Notes under the pieces: model-generated | Seen by the model: the letters and a program-made list of their open reading frames with translations, nothing else | What the model was told of the DNA's origin: nothing | The model's database searches: none | Translations under genes and position numbers: made by a program | Shown: piece after piece, positions 17,552 through 26,737 of the stretch | How positions within the stretch are numbered: position 1 is the stretch's first letter | Layout of the letters: the number at the start of each line of letters is the position of its first letter | Source of the DNA: Pseudomonas poae | GTDB lineage: Bacteria; Pseudomonadota; Gammaproteobacteria; Pseudomonadales; Pseudomonadaceae | DNA length: 64,000 nucleotides | Assembly: GCA_028869255.1 (NCBI GenBank) | Contig: CP110972.1 | Location: 1,989,001 to 2,053,000 of the forward strand | Direction: 5' to 3'

Positions 17552-20067
17552 CTTCACAGCGCAACATCCCCCCGATCACTGCGCAGCGCCCAGGTTTTGT
17601 CCAAGTGCGCGGCGCTCGCGAACATAACCTGCGTAACGTCGATGTGGACATTCCCCGGGATGCCCTGGTGGTGTTCACCGGCGTGTCCGGTTCGGGTAAA
17701 TCGTCGCTGGCGTTTTCCACGGTGTATGCCGAGGCCCAGCGGCGCTATTTCGAGTCTGTGGCGCCCTATGCACGGCGGCTGATCGACCAGGTGGGCGTGC
17801 CGGACGTGGACTCCATCGAAGGTCTGCCGCCCGCCGTGGCCTTGCAACAGCAGCGCGGGACGCCGAGTGCACGCTCCTCGGTGGGCAGCGTGACCACCTT
17901 GTCGAGCCTGATTCGCATGCTGTATTCGCGTGCCGGCAGCTATCCGCGTGGGCAGGCGATGCTGTATGCCGAGGATTTTTCACCGAACCTGCCTCAAGGC
18001 GCGTGCCCGCACTGCCATGGCCTGGGCCGTGTGTATGAAGTGACCGAGGCCCTGATGGTGCCGGACCCTTCGCTGACCATCCGCCAGCGCGCCGTGGCGT
18101 CCTGGCCCCTGGCCTGGCAAGGGCAGAACCTGCGCGACATCCTGGTGACCCTGGGCTATGACGTGGACATACCTTGGCGCGACCTGCCGAAAAAGCAACG
18201 CGACTGGATTCTGTTCACCGAAGAAACCCCCACCGTGCCGGTGTACGCAGGCTTCACCCCGGCGCAGACCCGTGATGCCCTGAAACGCAAGCTGGAGCCG
18301 AGCTACCAGGGCACGTTCAGCGGCGCACGGCGCTATATCCTGCACACCTTCACCCACACTCAAAGCGCGCTGATGAAAAAGCGTGTTTCGCAGTTTATGC
18401 AAGGCAGCGCCTGCCCGTTATGCGAGGGCAAGCGCCTGACCCGGGCGGCGTTGTCGGTAAAATTCGCCGGGCTGGATATCGGTGAGTTGTCGCAGCTGTC
18501 GCTGACCCAACTGGCCGAGGTGTTGCGGCCGGTGGCGGCGGGGGAGGACCGGATGAAGCTGTCCGTGGAAAAGCGCCTGGCCGCGCAACGCATCGCCCAG
18601 GATTTGCTTGAACGGGTCAGTACCTTGACCGAGTTGGGCCTGGGTTATCTGTCCCTGGAGCGCAGCACGCCGACGTTATCGTCCGGTGAGTTACAGCGCC
18701 TGCGCCTGGCCACGCAGTTGGGCTCGCAGTTGTTCGGGGTGATCTATGTGCTGGATGAACCATCGGCGGGCCTGCACCCGGCAGACGGCGAAGCATTGTT
18801 CACCGCGCTCGGGCGCTTGAAGGCGGCAGGCAATTCGTTGTTTGTGGTGGAGCACGACCTGGAAACCATGCGCCGCGCCGACTGGCTGATCGACGTGGGG
18901 CCGGCCGCTGGCGAGCATGGCGGGCAAGTGCTGTACAGCGGGCCGCCGGCGGGTCTGGCCAAGGTCGAGGCGTCGCAGACACGCGAATACCTGTTTGCCG
19001 AGCGGCGCCCGGCGAACCCGGCGCAACGCCAGCCCAGCGCCTGGCTGACACTGGAAGGTGTGACGCGCAATAACCTCAAGGGCTTGAATGTGGATTTCCC
19101 GCTGGGTTGCTTTACGGCGGTGACCGGTATTTCCGGTTCGGGCAAATCCAGCCTGGTCAGCCAGGCGCTGCTGGAGCTGGTGGCCGGCGGCCTCGGCAGC
19201 CGGGTAGACAGTGACGAAGAACCCAGCCTGGAAGACGACGCCCCGCAAACCAGTGGCGGGCGGATCAGCGGCGGGCTGGAACACATCCGTCGCCTGGTGC
19301 AGGTGGACCAGAAACCCATCGGCCGCACCCCGCGTTCCAATCTCGCGACTTACACCGGCCTGTTCGACAACGTGCGCAAACTGTTCGCGGCCACGCCGGC
19401 AGCGAAGAAACATCATTACGATGCCGGGCAGTTCTCCTTCAATGTCGCCAAGGGCCGCTGTCCGAACTGCGAAGGCGAGGGCTTTGTCAGCGTGGAATTG
19501 CTGTTTATGCCTAGCGTGTACGCGCCATGCCCGACCTGCCACGGCGCGCGTTACAACCCCGAGACCCTGGCGATCAAATGGCAGGGCCTGAGTATCGCGC
19601 AGGTGCTGGGGCTTACCGTGGAGCAAGCGGTAGCGGTGTTCGCCGAGCAGCCGGGCGTGTTGCGTTCGTTGCAGGTGCTGCGCGATATCGGCCTGGGTTA
19701 CCTGCGGCTGGGCCAGCCGGCGACCGAACTGTCCGGCGGCGAGGCGCAGCGCATCAAACTCGCCACCGAGCTGCAACGCAATGCCCGAGGCGCCACCCTG
19801 TACGTGCTGGACGAGCCGACGACCGGGCTGCACCCACGGGATGTCGACCGCTTGCTCAGCCAGCTCAATCACTTGGTGGACGCGGGGCATACGGTGGTTG
19901 TGGTGGAGCATGAAATGCGCGTAGTGGCCCAGAGTGACTGGGTGATCGATATCGGGCCGGGCGCGGGGGACCTGGGTGGGAAAGTGGTGGCCAGCGGAAC
20001 GCCGCAAAAGGTGGCCAAGAGCAAGGCAAGCCGCACGGCGCCGTTCCTTGCCCGAGAGCTGACCTGA
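17548..20067 (+). CDS. UvrA-like ABC ATPase, short class II (UvrA2)
   Basis: The 839-residue protein has two ABC modules. The first has Walker A GVSGSGKSS, signature LSSGELQRLRLATQL and Walker B VLDEPSAGLHP; the second has GISGSGKSS, LSGGEAQRIKLATEL and VLDEPTTGLHP. Zinc-binding cysteine pairs occur in CPHCHGLG, CPLCEGKR, CPNCEGEG and CPTCHGARY. Canonical UvrA is about 940 residues; the missing roughly 100 residues match class II UvrA proteins, which lack the UvrB-binding insertion and have been linked to tolerance of DNA-intercalating drugs rather than standard excision repair. ATG 17548 overlaps the kinase stop (ATGA). Position next to the SOS cassette suggests a DNA-damage role, which is inference. 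Confidence 0.88.
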   Translation: MTSQRNIPPITAQRPGFVQVRGAREHNLRNVDVDIPRDALVVFTGVSGSGKSSLAFSTVYAEAQRRYFESVAPYARRLIDQVGVPDVDSIEGLPPAVALQQQRGTPSARSSVGSVTTLSSLIRMLYSRAGSYPRGQAMLYAEDFSPNLPQGACPHCHGLGRVYEVTEALMVPDPSLTIRQRAVASWPLAWQGQNLRDILVTLGYDVDIPWRDLPKKQRDWILFTEETPTVPVYAGFTPAQTRDALKRKLEPSYQGTFSGARRYILHTFTHTQSALMKKRVSQFMQGSACPLCEGKRLTRAALSVKFAGLDIGELSQLSLTQLAEVLRPVAAGEDRMKLSVEKRLAAQRIAQDLLERVSTLTELGLGYLSLERSTPTLSSGELQRLRLATQLGSQLFGVIYVLDEPSAGLHPADGEALFTALGRLKAAGNSLFVVEHDLETMRRADWLIDVGPAAGEHGGQVLYSGPPAGLAKVEASQTREYLFAERRPANPAQRQPSAWLTLEGVTRNNLKGLNVDFPLGCFTAVTGISGSGKSSLVSQALLELVAGGLGSRVDSDEEPSLEDDAPQTSGGRISGGLEHIRRLVQVDQKPIGRTPRSNLATYTGLFDNVRKLFAATPAAKKHHYDAGQFSFNVAKGRCPNCEGEGFVSVELLFMPSVYAPCPTCHGARYNPETLAIKWQGLSIAQVLGLTVEQAVAVFAEQPGVLRSLQVLRDIGLGYLRLGQPATELSGGEAQRIKLATELQRNARGATLYVLDEPTTGLHPRDVDRLLSQLNHLVDAGHTVVVVEHEMRVVAQSDWVIDIGPGAGDLGGKVVASGTPQKVAKSKASRTAPFLARELT

Positions 20068-20085
20068 CGACCAACACCCATCAAC

Positions 20086-20174
20086 TGTGGGAGCTGGCTT
20101 GCCTGCGATGGCGGTACATCAGTCAACGTAGTTTTGACTGACAGTCCGCCATCGCAGGCAAGCCAGCGCCTACC
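20086..20174. repeat. REPIN between uvrA-like gene and transketolase
   Basis: TGTGGGAGCTGGCTTGCCTG and its inverted partner (ATCGCAGGCAAGCCAGCGCC, with the outer CTCCCACA degraded to CTACCG) are about 35 bp apart. It lies between two convergent genes and may help end both transcripts. Confidence 0.8.
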
Positions 20175-20177
20175 GTT

Positions 20178-22243
20178 TTATCCGTGTTTATTCAGGTCGA
20201 TTTGCGCCTTGGCTTGCTTCACCACATTCTCCAGCGTAAACCCGAATTGCGCCTGCAGCTTGGCCAGCGGTGCCGATGCGCCAAAACTGCTCATCACCAC
20301 TTTGGCGCCGGTCTGGCCGACATAGCGGTCCCAGCCCAGGGGGCATGCCTGTTCCACCACCACCCGGGCCTTCACGGCCGACGGCAATACGCTGTCGCGG
20401 TAAGCCGGGTCCTGGTCTTCAAACAATTCCCAGCTGGGCATGGACACGACCTGCGCGGCAATCCCCTCGGCTTTCAATTGTTCATAGGCGGCAACGGCGA
20501 GGCTGACTTCACTGCCGGTTGCCAACAGCAACACCTTGGGTGCGTCAGCACTGGCCAACACGTACGCACCCTTGGCCGCACCGGACGCCGCTGCATACTG
20601 CGTACGATCCAGTGTCGGCAACGGCTGGCGCGACAACACCACGCAACTTGGCCGATGGGTTTGTGCCAGGGCGACTTTCCACAGCTCCAGCGTCTCATTG
20701 GCATCGCCTGGGCGCAGGGTCAGCAGCCCCGGTGTGGCGCGCAGTTGGGTTAGATGCTCGATGGGCTGGTGTGTCGGGCCATCTTCACCTACGCCGATTG
20801 AATCGTGGGTAAACACGAATATCACCGGCAACTCCATGATGGCCGCCAGGCGGATCGGCGGTTTCATATAGTCGCTGAACACCAGGAATGTCGAGGTGTA
20901 GGGCCGCAGGTAGGACAGTGCCATGCCATTGGCAATCGCGCCCATGGCGTGTTCACGAATGCCGAAATGCAGATTGCGCCCACTGTAGTCGTCGGCGCTG
21001 AAACGCCCGGCGCCGTCAAAGGTGAGGTTGGTTTTGGTCGAGGGCGACAAGTCCGCCGAGCCGCCGAGCAGCCAGGGGATTTGCTGGGCAAACGCGTTCA
21101 GTACTTCCCCCCGGCAGCACGGCTGGCGACGCCCTTGGCATCGGTGTTGAAGCTGGGCAGGTCATCCTGCCAATGCTCCGGCATTTCCCCGGCGCGCATG
21201 CGCTGCAACTCGTCGGCCAGTTCCGGCTCGTATTGTTCCAGCTGCGACAGGTGTTGGTTCCATGCCTCATACAACGGTCGGCTGCGTTCCAGCAGCGCGT
21301 CCCGCAGTACCGTGCGCGCCTCATCGGGCACCAGGAAACTGGAATCTTCCGGCCAGCCGTACGCGGCTTTGGTCAGGCGAATTTCTTCATCGCCCAACGG
21401 CTCGCCATGGGCGGAGGCAGTGTTGTGCTTGTGCGGCGAACCGTAGCCGATCACGCTGTCGACCACGATCAGGGTCGGCGCGCCGGTGTTGGTCTTGAAG
21501 GTTTCCAGCGCTGCGCTCAGGGCTTGCAAGTCATTTGCATCGGTGACGTGCAAGGTATGCCAGCCATACGCCTCAAAGCGCTTGATCACGTCCTCACTGA
21601 ACGCCAGCTCGGTGTGGCCCTCGATGCTGATGGTGTTGTTGTCGTAGATCCAGCACAGGTTATCCAGCTTCAAGTGCCCGGCCATCGACGCCGCTTCGCT
21701 GCTGATGCCTTCCATCATGTCGCCATCGCCGCACAGGGTATAGACGTTGTAGTCGAACAGCACCTTGCCCTCACGGTTGAAGCGCTTGCCCAGCCAGCGC
21801 TCAGCCATGGCCATGCCCACACTGTTGGCGCAGCCCTGGCCCAGCGGGCCGGTGGTGGTTTCCACGCCGGTGGTCATGCGGTACTCGGGATGGCCCGGCG
21901 TCTTGGAGCCCATCTGCCGGAACTGCTTGATATCGTCCAGGCTGATCGCCGGCTGCCCGGAGCGTTTGCCGTGGGCATCGATCTCGATCACACCCGCCAG
22001 GTGCAACAGCGAATACAGCAGCATCGACGCATGCCCCACCGACAACACAAAGCGGTCACGGTTGGGCCAGTCTGGGTGCTCCGGGTGGTAGCGCAAAAAG
22101 CGGCTCCACAGCGTATACCCCACCGGCGCCAGGCCCATGGGCGTACCTGGGTGGCCGGAATTGGCCTTCTGCACGGCGTCCATGGCCAGGGTGCGAATGG
22201 TGTTGATGCATTGGGTGTCGACAGCAGTGGCCGCGTGAGTCAT
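20178..22243 (-). pseudogene. tkt: Transketolase, frameshifted at a homopolymer
   Basis: The N-terminal frame (22243-21098) carries the ThDP-binding motif GDGDMMEGISSEA ending DNN and the conserved KANSGHPGTPMGLAPV. The C-terminal frame (about 21106-20178) carries FGIREHAMGAIANGMALS and the pyrimidine-binding region. They meet at CCCCCC (21107-21112, plus strand): one more base restores SRAAGGEVLNAFAQQIPW and a 688-residue enzyme. Transketolase moves two-carbon units between sugar phosphates in the pentose phosphate pathway, cytosolic. ATG 22243 has GAGGGAGA upstream. The N-terminus (MTHAATAVDTQCINTIRTLA) differs from the usual Pseudomonas TktA, so this is probably an accessory paralogue. Convergent with uvrA2, divergent from the ydcH-like gene. 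Confidence 0.88.
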
Positions 22244-22417
22244 GAAACCGGTCTCCCTCAGGGTGCGATCTACAGTGGAGGGCAGGGGGCGGCAAAGGTT
22301 TGATCCCATCCCCTGCCGTGCGACGAACGGGGATGGTTTGACCTCAAACATGACAAGACCCCTTGGAATGGGCTAGCTTCAGGGGTGTAGCCATTGATCA
22401 ACTTGCGGAGGTACGTC

Positions 22418-22642
22418 ATGCCGGTGAAACACGACCTGTATCAGGATTTGGGGTTGAGCAAGGAAGTCGTTCACGAACGCAGGGCGAGCGACAAACGTCT
22501 GGACTCGCTGCTCACCCGATACGACGCTGCCGATGGGGAGGTGCTGGAGGCGGAGTCGGCCAAAGCCAGCGATGAGGATGTGGAGAAGCTGAAGAAGAAG
22601 CGCTTGTTGGTCAAAGACGAGATTGTGGCGCGGCTGGGGTAG
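22418..22642 (+). CDS. YdcH-like small protein (DUF465)
   Basis: The 74-residue, highly charged, helical protein (KHDLYQDLGLSKEVVHERRA, EDVEKLKKKRLLVKDEIVARL) fits the YdcH/DUF465 family, cytosolic coiled-coil proteins of unknown function. ATG 22418 has a strong GGAGGT ribosome-binding site; the earlier in-frame start at 22394 does not. It is transcribed divergently from the transketolase gene and followed by a hairpin. Confidence 0.85.
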   Translation: MPVKHDLYQDLGLSKEVVHERRASDKRLDSLLTRYDAADGEVLEAESAKASDEDVEKLKKKRLLVKDEIVARLG

Positions 22643-22643
22643 G

Positions 22644-22673
22644 GCGGCCAGTAGCCTGGCCGCGGTAATATTT
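22644..22673 (+). terminator. Hairpin after the YdcH-like gene
   Basis: GCGGCCA-GTAGCC-TGGCCGC (22644-22663) is a perfect 7-bp stem two bases past the stop, followed by GGTAATATTTATT, which is only partly T-rich. Confidence 0.55.
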
Positions 22674-22751
22674 ATTCAGAATTGCCTGAGGGACAGCATT
22701 TACTTCAATGCTTATGATGCGACCCGCCCACCCGGCTCTGGGGACTGTTGC

Positions 22752-22785
22752 GGCGCAAGGATTGCGCCGGTGAGCCGGGGCGGGC
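22752..22785 (+). repeat. 34-bp direct repeat, copy 1 (right after the cassette 3' end)
   Basis: Identical over 34 bp to 26738-26771, in the same orientation. It contains the hairpin GGCGCAA-GGA-TTGCGCC. This copy lies inside a larger inverted repeat (CCCGCCCACCCGGCTC at 22726-22741 against GAGCCGGGGCGGG). It sits 11 bp beyond the stop of the oxidase gene. Confidence 0.85.
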
Positions 22786-22796
22786 GCTCTCGCTAC

Positions 22797-23963
22797 TCAA
22801 GTGGGCCGAGCATGATTAAAGCGCCCGACTGAAAACGCTGAAAGCGGAACGTTTGGGCGCTGTCCAGTTGCAAGCCTGGCTAAAGCATCACCTATAGCTG
22901 GCGCGAATTTGAAACCGTGGCCTGAGCATGCCGATGCGAAATAAACTGAGTGCAGGTTGTTGGATTTTCCGATCAGGAATGACTCGTCCTTGCTCATGGT
23001 ATAGAGACAGTTCTTAGCTTGAGTAGGTGAATGCTCAAGCTCCGGAAATAGTGACCCAACCGTCGCGACTATTTCGCTCAAATACCTTTTTTCGACGGGA
23101 ACGCTGTCCCAGTCAGGAGCAGTGGGTGTTTGCTGGCGATTATGAAAACCTATTTTGACGCCGGGTTCATTGCTGACAATTGAGGGAACGCCATAAAGGA
23201 GGCCCCCGCCTTCGCACTCGTACAGAAATACGGGAAAGCGCTCCATTGAGAATAAAACTCCTGAAGCGATTTTTGGCGTGAACCAGTATACGGGCACCCG
23301 TCGTGGCTCCAGATAGTCTGAAAGCTCTGGCATGAGGCGGGTGGTTATCCAGGGGCCTGCTGTAACTATCACCGATCTCGCAAAATGAATACGCCCGCTT
23401 TGTGTGGTCACGCACACTCCCTCTGTATGGTTTTCGAGGCTGACGACCGTGTCGCCAAACTCCGTAATGGCTCCAGATCGAACGGCCTCATTCAGCATGC
23501 TCAATCTTGCGTCTCGAGCCGATAACGCATAGGCACCAGGCTCGTATACGGCTTGCATTCCATCTGGCACGTTGAACACCGGGAACGTTTTCCGGAGGGT
23601 TGATGAAGTCCATACCTTGTGTTCAATGTTGCCTGTCCTGGCGGTTTCAATGCTTCCTGCGACCATGCGGCTTGACTCCGGCCCGATGAAAATCCCTCCC
23701 GTGCGCATTAGCAGCTGTTCGTGCGTCACGTGTTCTAATTCATTCCATAATCGGTCTGCGTGGTTGAGCAACGGGAGATATTTTTCGCCTTCCCAATATG
23801 CACGTCGAAAGATTCTTGAGTTTCCCTGTGAGGACCCATAGCTATGAGAGGGGCCTGAGGCATCAATGCCCAAAACGCGAGAACAGAGGGGGGCGGCTCT
23901 CCATAAGGCTGCTGAGCCCATAATTCCAAGCCCAATCACAACAATGTCATAGATGTTTTTCAT
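22797..23963 (-). CDS. FAD-dependent oxidoreductase, monomeric sarcosine oxidase/SolA family
   Basis: The 388-residue protein has an N-terminal FAD-binding GLGIMG (residues 11-16), the family motif SGHGFKFAPAIGD (347-359) and Cys319 in AKNCLYTM, which aligns with the Cys that holds FAD covalently in monomeric sarcosine oxidase and N-methyltryptophan oxidase. Relatives oxidise secondary or N-methyl amino acids to imines with release of H2O2. It is last in a four-gene minus-strand operon and overlaps the EamA gene by 17 bp. With an imine-reductase-like and a methyltransferase-like gene in the same operon, the substrate may be an N-methylated or cyclic amino acid; this is inference. Confidence 0.85.
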   Translation of the reverse strand: MKNIYDIVVIGLGIMGSAALWRAAPLCSRVLGIDASGPSHSYGSSQGNSRIFRRAYWEGEKYLPLLNHADRLWNELEHVTHEQLLMRTGGIFIGPESSRMVAGSIETARTGNIEHKVWTSSTLRKTFPVFNVPDGMQAVYEPGAYALSARDARLSMLNEAVRSGAITEFGDTVVSLENHTEGVCVTTQSGRIHFARSVIVTAGPWITTRLMPELSDYLEPRRVPVYWFTPKIASGVLFSMERFPVFLYECEGGGLLYGVPSIVSNEPGVKIGFHNRQQTPTAPDWDSVPVEKRYLSEIVATVGSLFPELEHSPTQAKNCLYTMSKDESFLIGKSNNLHSVYFASACSGHGFKFAPAIGDALARLATGQRPNVPLSAFSVGRFNHARPT

Positions 23964-24870
23964 TGTATTTTTTTCTTGTTGGCCGTTGTGGATTTATGAG
24001 GTCGTAAATAATAAGGGTAATCAATAGGCCGGCTGTTGAAATAATTAAAGTTAATGAAGTATTGGATATTTCTTGTGTGCGTAGCAATAGCGCCAAAGTA
24101 AATAGTGTGAGGGGCAGCATGAACTGTATAAAGCCGGTTAAAGAAAGCGGTATTTTTCCGGTGGCGTATGAAAACATCAGTAAAGGGACGATGGACACCC
24201 CGCCCGCGAGCCAAATCAAATAACTTGATTGGGTAGGCAGTTCGGAAGGCCAGGCAACAGGGAGTTCAAATAGGGTCATCGCCAATGCCAGGCACGCGGT
24301 CAGAAATAGTGTTTCTATAAGTAAGCCGTTTATCGCATCTAAAGAGGTTGATTTTTTTATATAAGTGTAGGCGCCCCACGTCGAGGCAATGAGTAGATAG
24401 GTCAGGTGGTTCAGGTGTTTTGTAGATATTATCAATACGGCAATGGCGCCAAAGGCAACGGCGGTCGATACTGTTTTTCTTGCGACCATGGGCTCGCGGT
24501 AAACCACCGCGCCAAGTACGACCGAGATGAACGGCGCTAGCAGGTATCCAAGCCCACTCTCCAATAGGTATCCGTTAATTGACGCCCAGATAAAGGCTCC
24601 CCAGTTGATAGCGATGAGGATGGACGCAATGGAGTGCAGGCAGATGAGCTTTATTGTGTAATGCTTTATCTGGTTTGCACGTCGAAAAATGAGAATAAAA
24701 AAGGTCAGTATAAGCGCGGAAAGTACAACTCGATAAGCGACCAGTGTTGTGGATGAGATTTCACCCAGTGTACGCCAATAAAGCGATGAAATCCCCAGAA
24801 GAACGTTTGCCAATCCGGACAGGATGATTGAAAAATAGTCGGGGAGAAAACTGTTTTGCAGCGATCTCAT
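23947..24870 (-). CDS. EamA/DMT family transporter
   Basis: The 307-residue, strongly hydrophobic protein has about ten predicted membrane segments in two halves, as in drug/metabolite transporters of the EamA family, and a basic C-terminal tail (NPQRPTRKKYNEKHL). Members usually export amino acids or related metabolites across the inner membrane. ATG 24870 overlaps the methyltransferase stop as ATGA; an earlier ATG at 24882 is less likely. Its place between two amino-acid-modifying enzymes suggests that it exports the pathway product. Visibly AT-richer than the surrounding chromosome. Confidence 0.85.
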   Translation of the reverse strand: MRSLQNSFLPDYFSIILSGLANVLLGISSLYWRTLGEISSTTLVAYRVVLSALILTFFILIFRRANQIKHYTIKLICLHSIASILIAINWGAFIWASINGYLLESGLGYLLAPFISVVLGAVVYREPMVARKTVSTAVAFGAIAVLIISTKHLNHLTYLLIASTWGAYTYIKKSTSLDAINGLLIETLFLTACLALAMTLFELPVAWPSELPTQSSYLIWLAGGVSIVPLLMFSYATGKIPLSLTGFIQFMLPLTLFTLALLLRTQEISNTSLTLIISTAGLLITLIIYDLINPQRPTRKKYNEKHL

Positions 24871-25736
24871 GTGCGGTGCCACAGTGTGCTATGGGAAAAT
24901 TCAATGATTTCATATGACCAATAAATATTTCCGCATTGATCGGTGGCGTAATCAGCTAGATCTTGCTTTGCTAGATTTTCGAACTCGTTTTTTAAGGAGT
25001 TGCTTAGCCGGTGCCAATCGTGTGTATAGTAAAGAAGTGGAAAGGTATGGCGCTCCACTAGTTTATATATTAATGGTGGGGTGTTTTTGTGTTTTTGATT
25101 GTATCTGTTCAATAGGTCATGTATTCCTATCAGGGAGTTGAGTCCTACGATTGCCCGTCCTCTGGGCGCGAGATATTTTGGAAGGTCTTCCAGAAAGCGA
25201 CTAACTACCTCCTCGCCATAGAACATCGAAGAAATAGGCATTTGCCCAGACTGAGAGGGCATTTCCAACTTTTGAATAAGCGCGCTTGAGGGGGTCCGCC
25301 AACCAGGTGGGTTGAAGGTGATTGTTTGAAATTGTCTATCAGTGAAACTTTCGAACAAGTCGCTGACAGAAAAATTAATGGTGCCTTGTTCGAAATTTAT
25401 ACGTTCGTGGATTTTTGCCTGTGCAATAGACTCTTGGGAGATGTCGCTGGCATTCACGTCACTATTGCCAAGCCTACGCATTAACAACGCATGGACACCG
25501 CTGCCCGTTCCAATATCCAAAAAACTTTTATTTAAAGTTTCACGGGTGGCTGATTGCACCAGATAATTGCCAAGCCTAAGGCCTGCAAGACTGACTTTGA
25601 ATACATTGGGTATGTTGATCAGTTTCAGGCTATGGCCTAGCCCAAAGTAGACTTTGTAGGTGTCGTCCGCGCTGTTCGCGTATTCATTCGTTAGATGATG
25701 TTTTCCAGCCATTCCGTGGTCGAGTAATCCGCGCAT
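24867..25736 (-). CDS. SAM-dependent methyltransferase, HemK/PrmC-like N-methyltransferase type
   Basis: The 289-residue protein has the Rossmann SAM-binding motif LDIGTGSGV (about 73-81), an acidic motif II region (NASDISQESI) and FNPPGW (141-146). The NPP(Y/G) tetrad is characteristic of methyltransferases acting on planar nitrogens (amides, amino groups of bases). No PrmC-type substrate domain is recognised, so the substrate is probably a small molecule or peptide. ATG 25736 lies 2 bp after the upstream gene and has a strong GGAAGGAGG site inside it. Low GC and ATA/AGA-type codons are consistent with acquisition from elsewhere. Exact reaction unknown. Confidence 0.8.
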   Translation of the reverse strand: MRGLLDHGMAGKHHLTNEYANSADDTYKVYFGLGHSLKLINIPNVFKVSLAGLRLGNYLVQSATRETLNKSFLDIGTGSGVHALLMRRLGNSDVNASDISQESIAQAKIHERINFEQGTINFSVSDLFESFTDRQFQTITFNPPGWRTPSSALIQKLEMPSQSGQMPISSMFYGEEVVSRFLEDLPKYLAPRGRAIVGLNSLIGIHDLLNRYNQKHKNTPPLIYKLVERHTFPLLYYTHDWHRLSNSLKNEFENLAKQDLADYATDQCGNIYWSYEIIEFSHSTLWHRT

Positions 25737-25738
25737 GT

Positions 25739-26545
25739 CTAAGACCTCCTTCCCAATTCTTCCGCACGTAGGCGAGCGTGTTTGAGACCGATCACAATAG
25801 TGGCCCGCACCTGTTTGCGATTAAAGAAATTAATTGCCTGCTCCGTGGTTCCTTTAGCCGTCATCACGTGTTCGCAAAGTCTCATGGGGGGCTCACGGTT
25901 TTTATCTAACAGGGCAGCCGTCCCTCGCAATAGTTGAGTGACCATTAACGTGGCGTCTGTTTTATCAAAGCCGGAAAGTAGAGCGTACTCTATGAGGGCG
26001 GCCGCAAAATATGAAATATAAGCAGGACCTCCGCCAATCAGCGCGGTGGCATCATCAATAAGTCGCTCATTTTCTATGCTGATAAACAGGCCGAGTCTCG
26101 AAAACAAGTCTCGAACTAGAATGTTGTTTTTCTGGGTGGCCTCAGGTGCGAAGATCAAAACGGTCACGCCTTGGCTAACGGCGCAGGGCAGGTTCGGCAT
26201 TGCTCGGCATACTTGTGATACCTTCAGTCGGCTTATCAGTTCTGACAGGTTTATTCCTGCCATGACAGAGATAATTATCCCCGTGTAATATTCAAGCTGC
26301 GGGTTGTCTTTTGAAAATCGCCCAAAAGCTTGGGGTGGGATTGCTATTATTATGGCTTCTGAGGTTAATGGGTTGGGTAGGTGTTCTGTCGTTGATATGC
26401 CTGCATTGATTAATACATTCCGGCGAGTAATGTCCGGATCCACCATCTGTAACGCTATCGTTGGGCTGGATGCTTTTAGTCCCATGGCAATAGCACTGCC
26501 CATTGGGCCTGCACCAATAATCACGGCACTCTTTATTACTGTCAT
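25739..26545 (-). CDS. Pyrroline-5-carboxylate reductase-like protein
   Basis: The 268-residue protein fits the ProC family: Rossmann motif IIGAGPMGSAIA (9-20), RAMPNLP (114-120), GGGPAYISYF (171-180) and the C-terminal helical dimer domain with TAKGTTEQAI (229-238). Deviations from housekeeping ProC include GGGPAY for GSGPAY and AKGTT for PGGTT, so it may reduce a related cyclic imine rather than P5C. It has a strong GGAGGTG ribosome-binding site located inside an overlapping 36-codon micro-ORF. It heads the four-gene cassette. The usual proC neighbours (yggS, yggT) are absent, supporting a specialised role. Confidence 0.85.
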   Translation of the reverse strand: MTVIKSAVIIGAGPMGSAIAMGLKASSPTIALQMVDPDITRRNVLINAGISTTEHLPNPLTSEAIIIAIPPQAFGRFSKDNPQLEYYTGIIISVMAGINLSELISRLKVSQVCRAMPNLPCAVSQGVTVLIFAPEATQKNNILVRDLFSRLGLFISIENERLIDDATALIGGGPAYISYFAAALIEYALLSGFDKTDATLMVTQLLRGTAALLDKNREPPMRLCEHVMTAKGTTEQAINFFNRKQVRATIVIGLKHARLRAEELGRRS

Positions 26546-26652
26546 AGCACCTCCAGTTCGACAACAATGTCGTTGCGCGTCGGATGTGCATCAGCTTCGT
26601 GTCGAATTGGATTTATTTCAAACCATTGGTTTCTGAAAACCACGTAGTCCAT
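26542..26652 (-). CDS. Putative 36-residue micro-ORF overlapping the cassette start
   Basis: I read this frame by hand. ATG 26652 begins MDYVVFRNQWFEINPIRH and ends VVELEVL, with its TGA overlapping the next ATG as ATGA. The ribosome-binding site of the P5C-reductase-like gene lies inside its last codons. Its own ribosome-binding site is weak (AACAGAA). It could be a leader for translational coupling, a small peptide product or substrate of the pathway, or a chance frame; 37 open codons alone prove nothing. No family is recognised. Confidence 0.35.
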   Translation of the reverse strand: MDYVVFRNQWFEINPIRHEADAHPTRNDIVVELEVL

Positions 26653-26737
26653 TTCTGTTGGTTTATTCAGTGGGGTAACTGATCACGCCGCAGCTTGTTT
26701 TTGGAAGTTGAAAGAAGCCATCACCCGCTTTGTCTCT

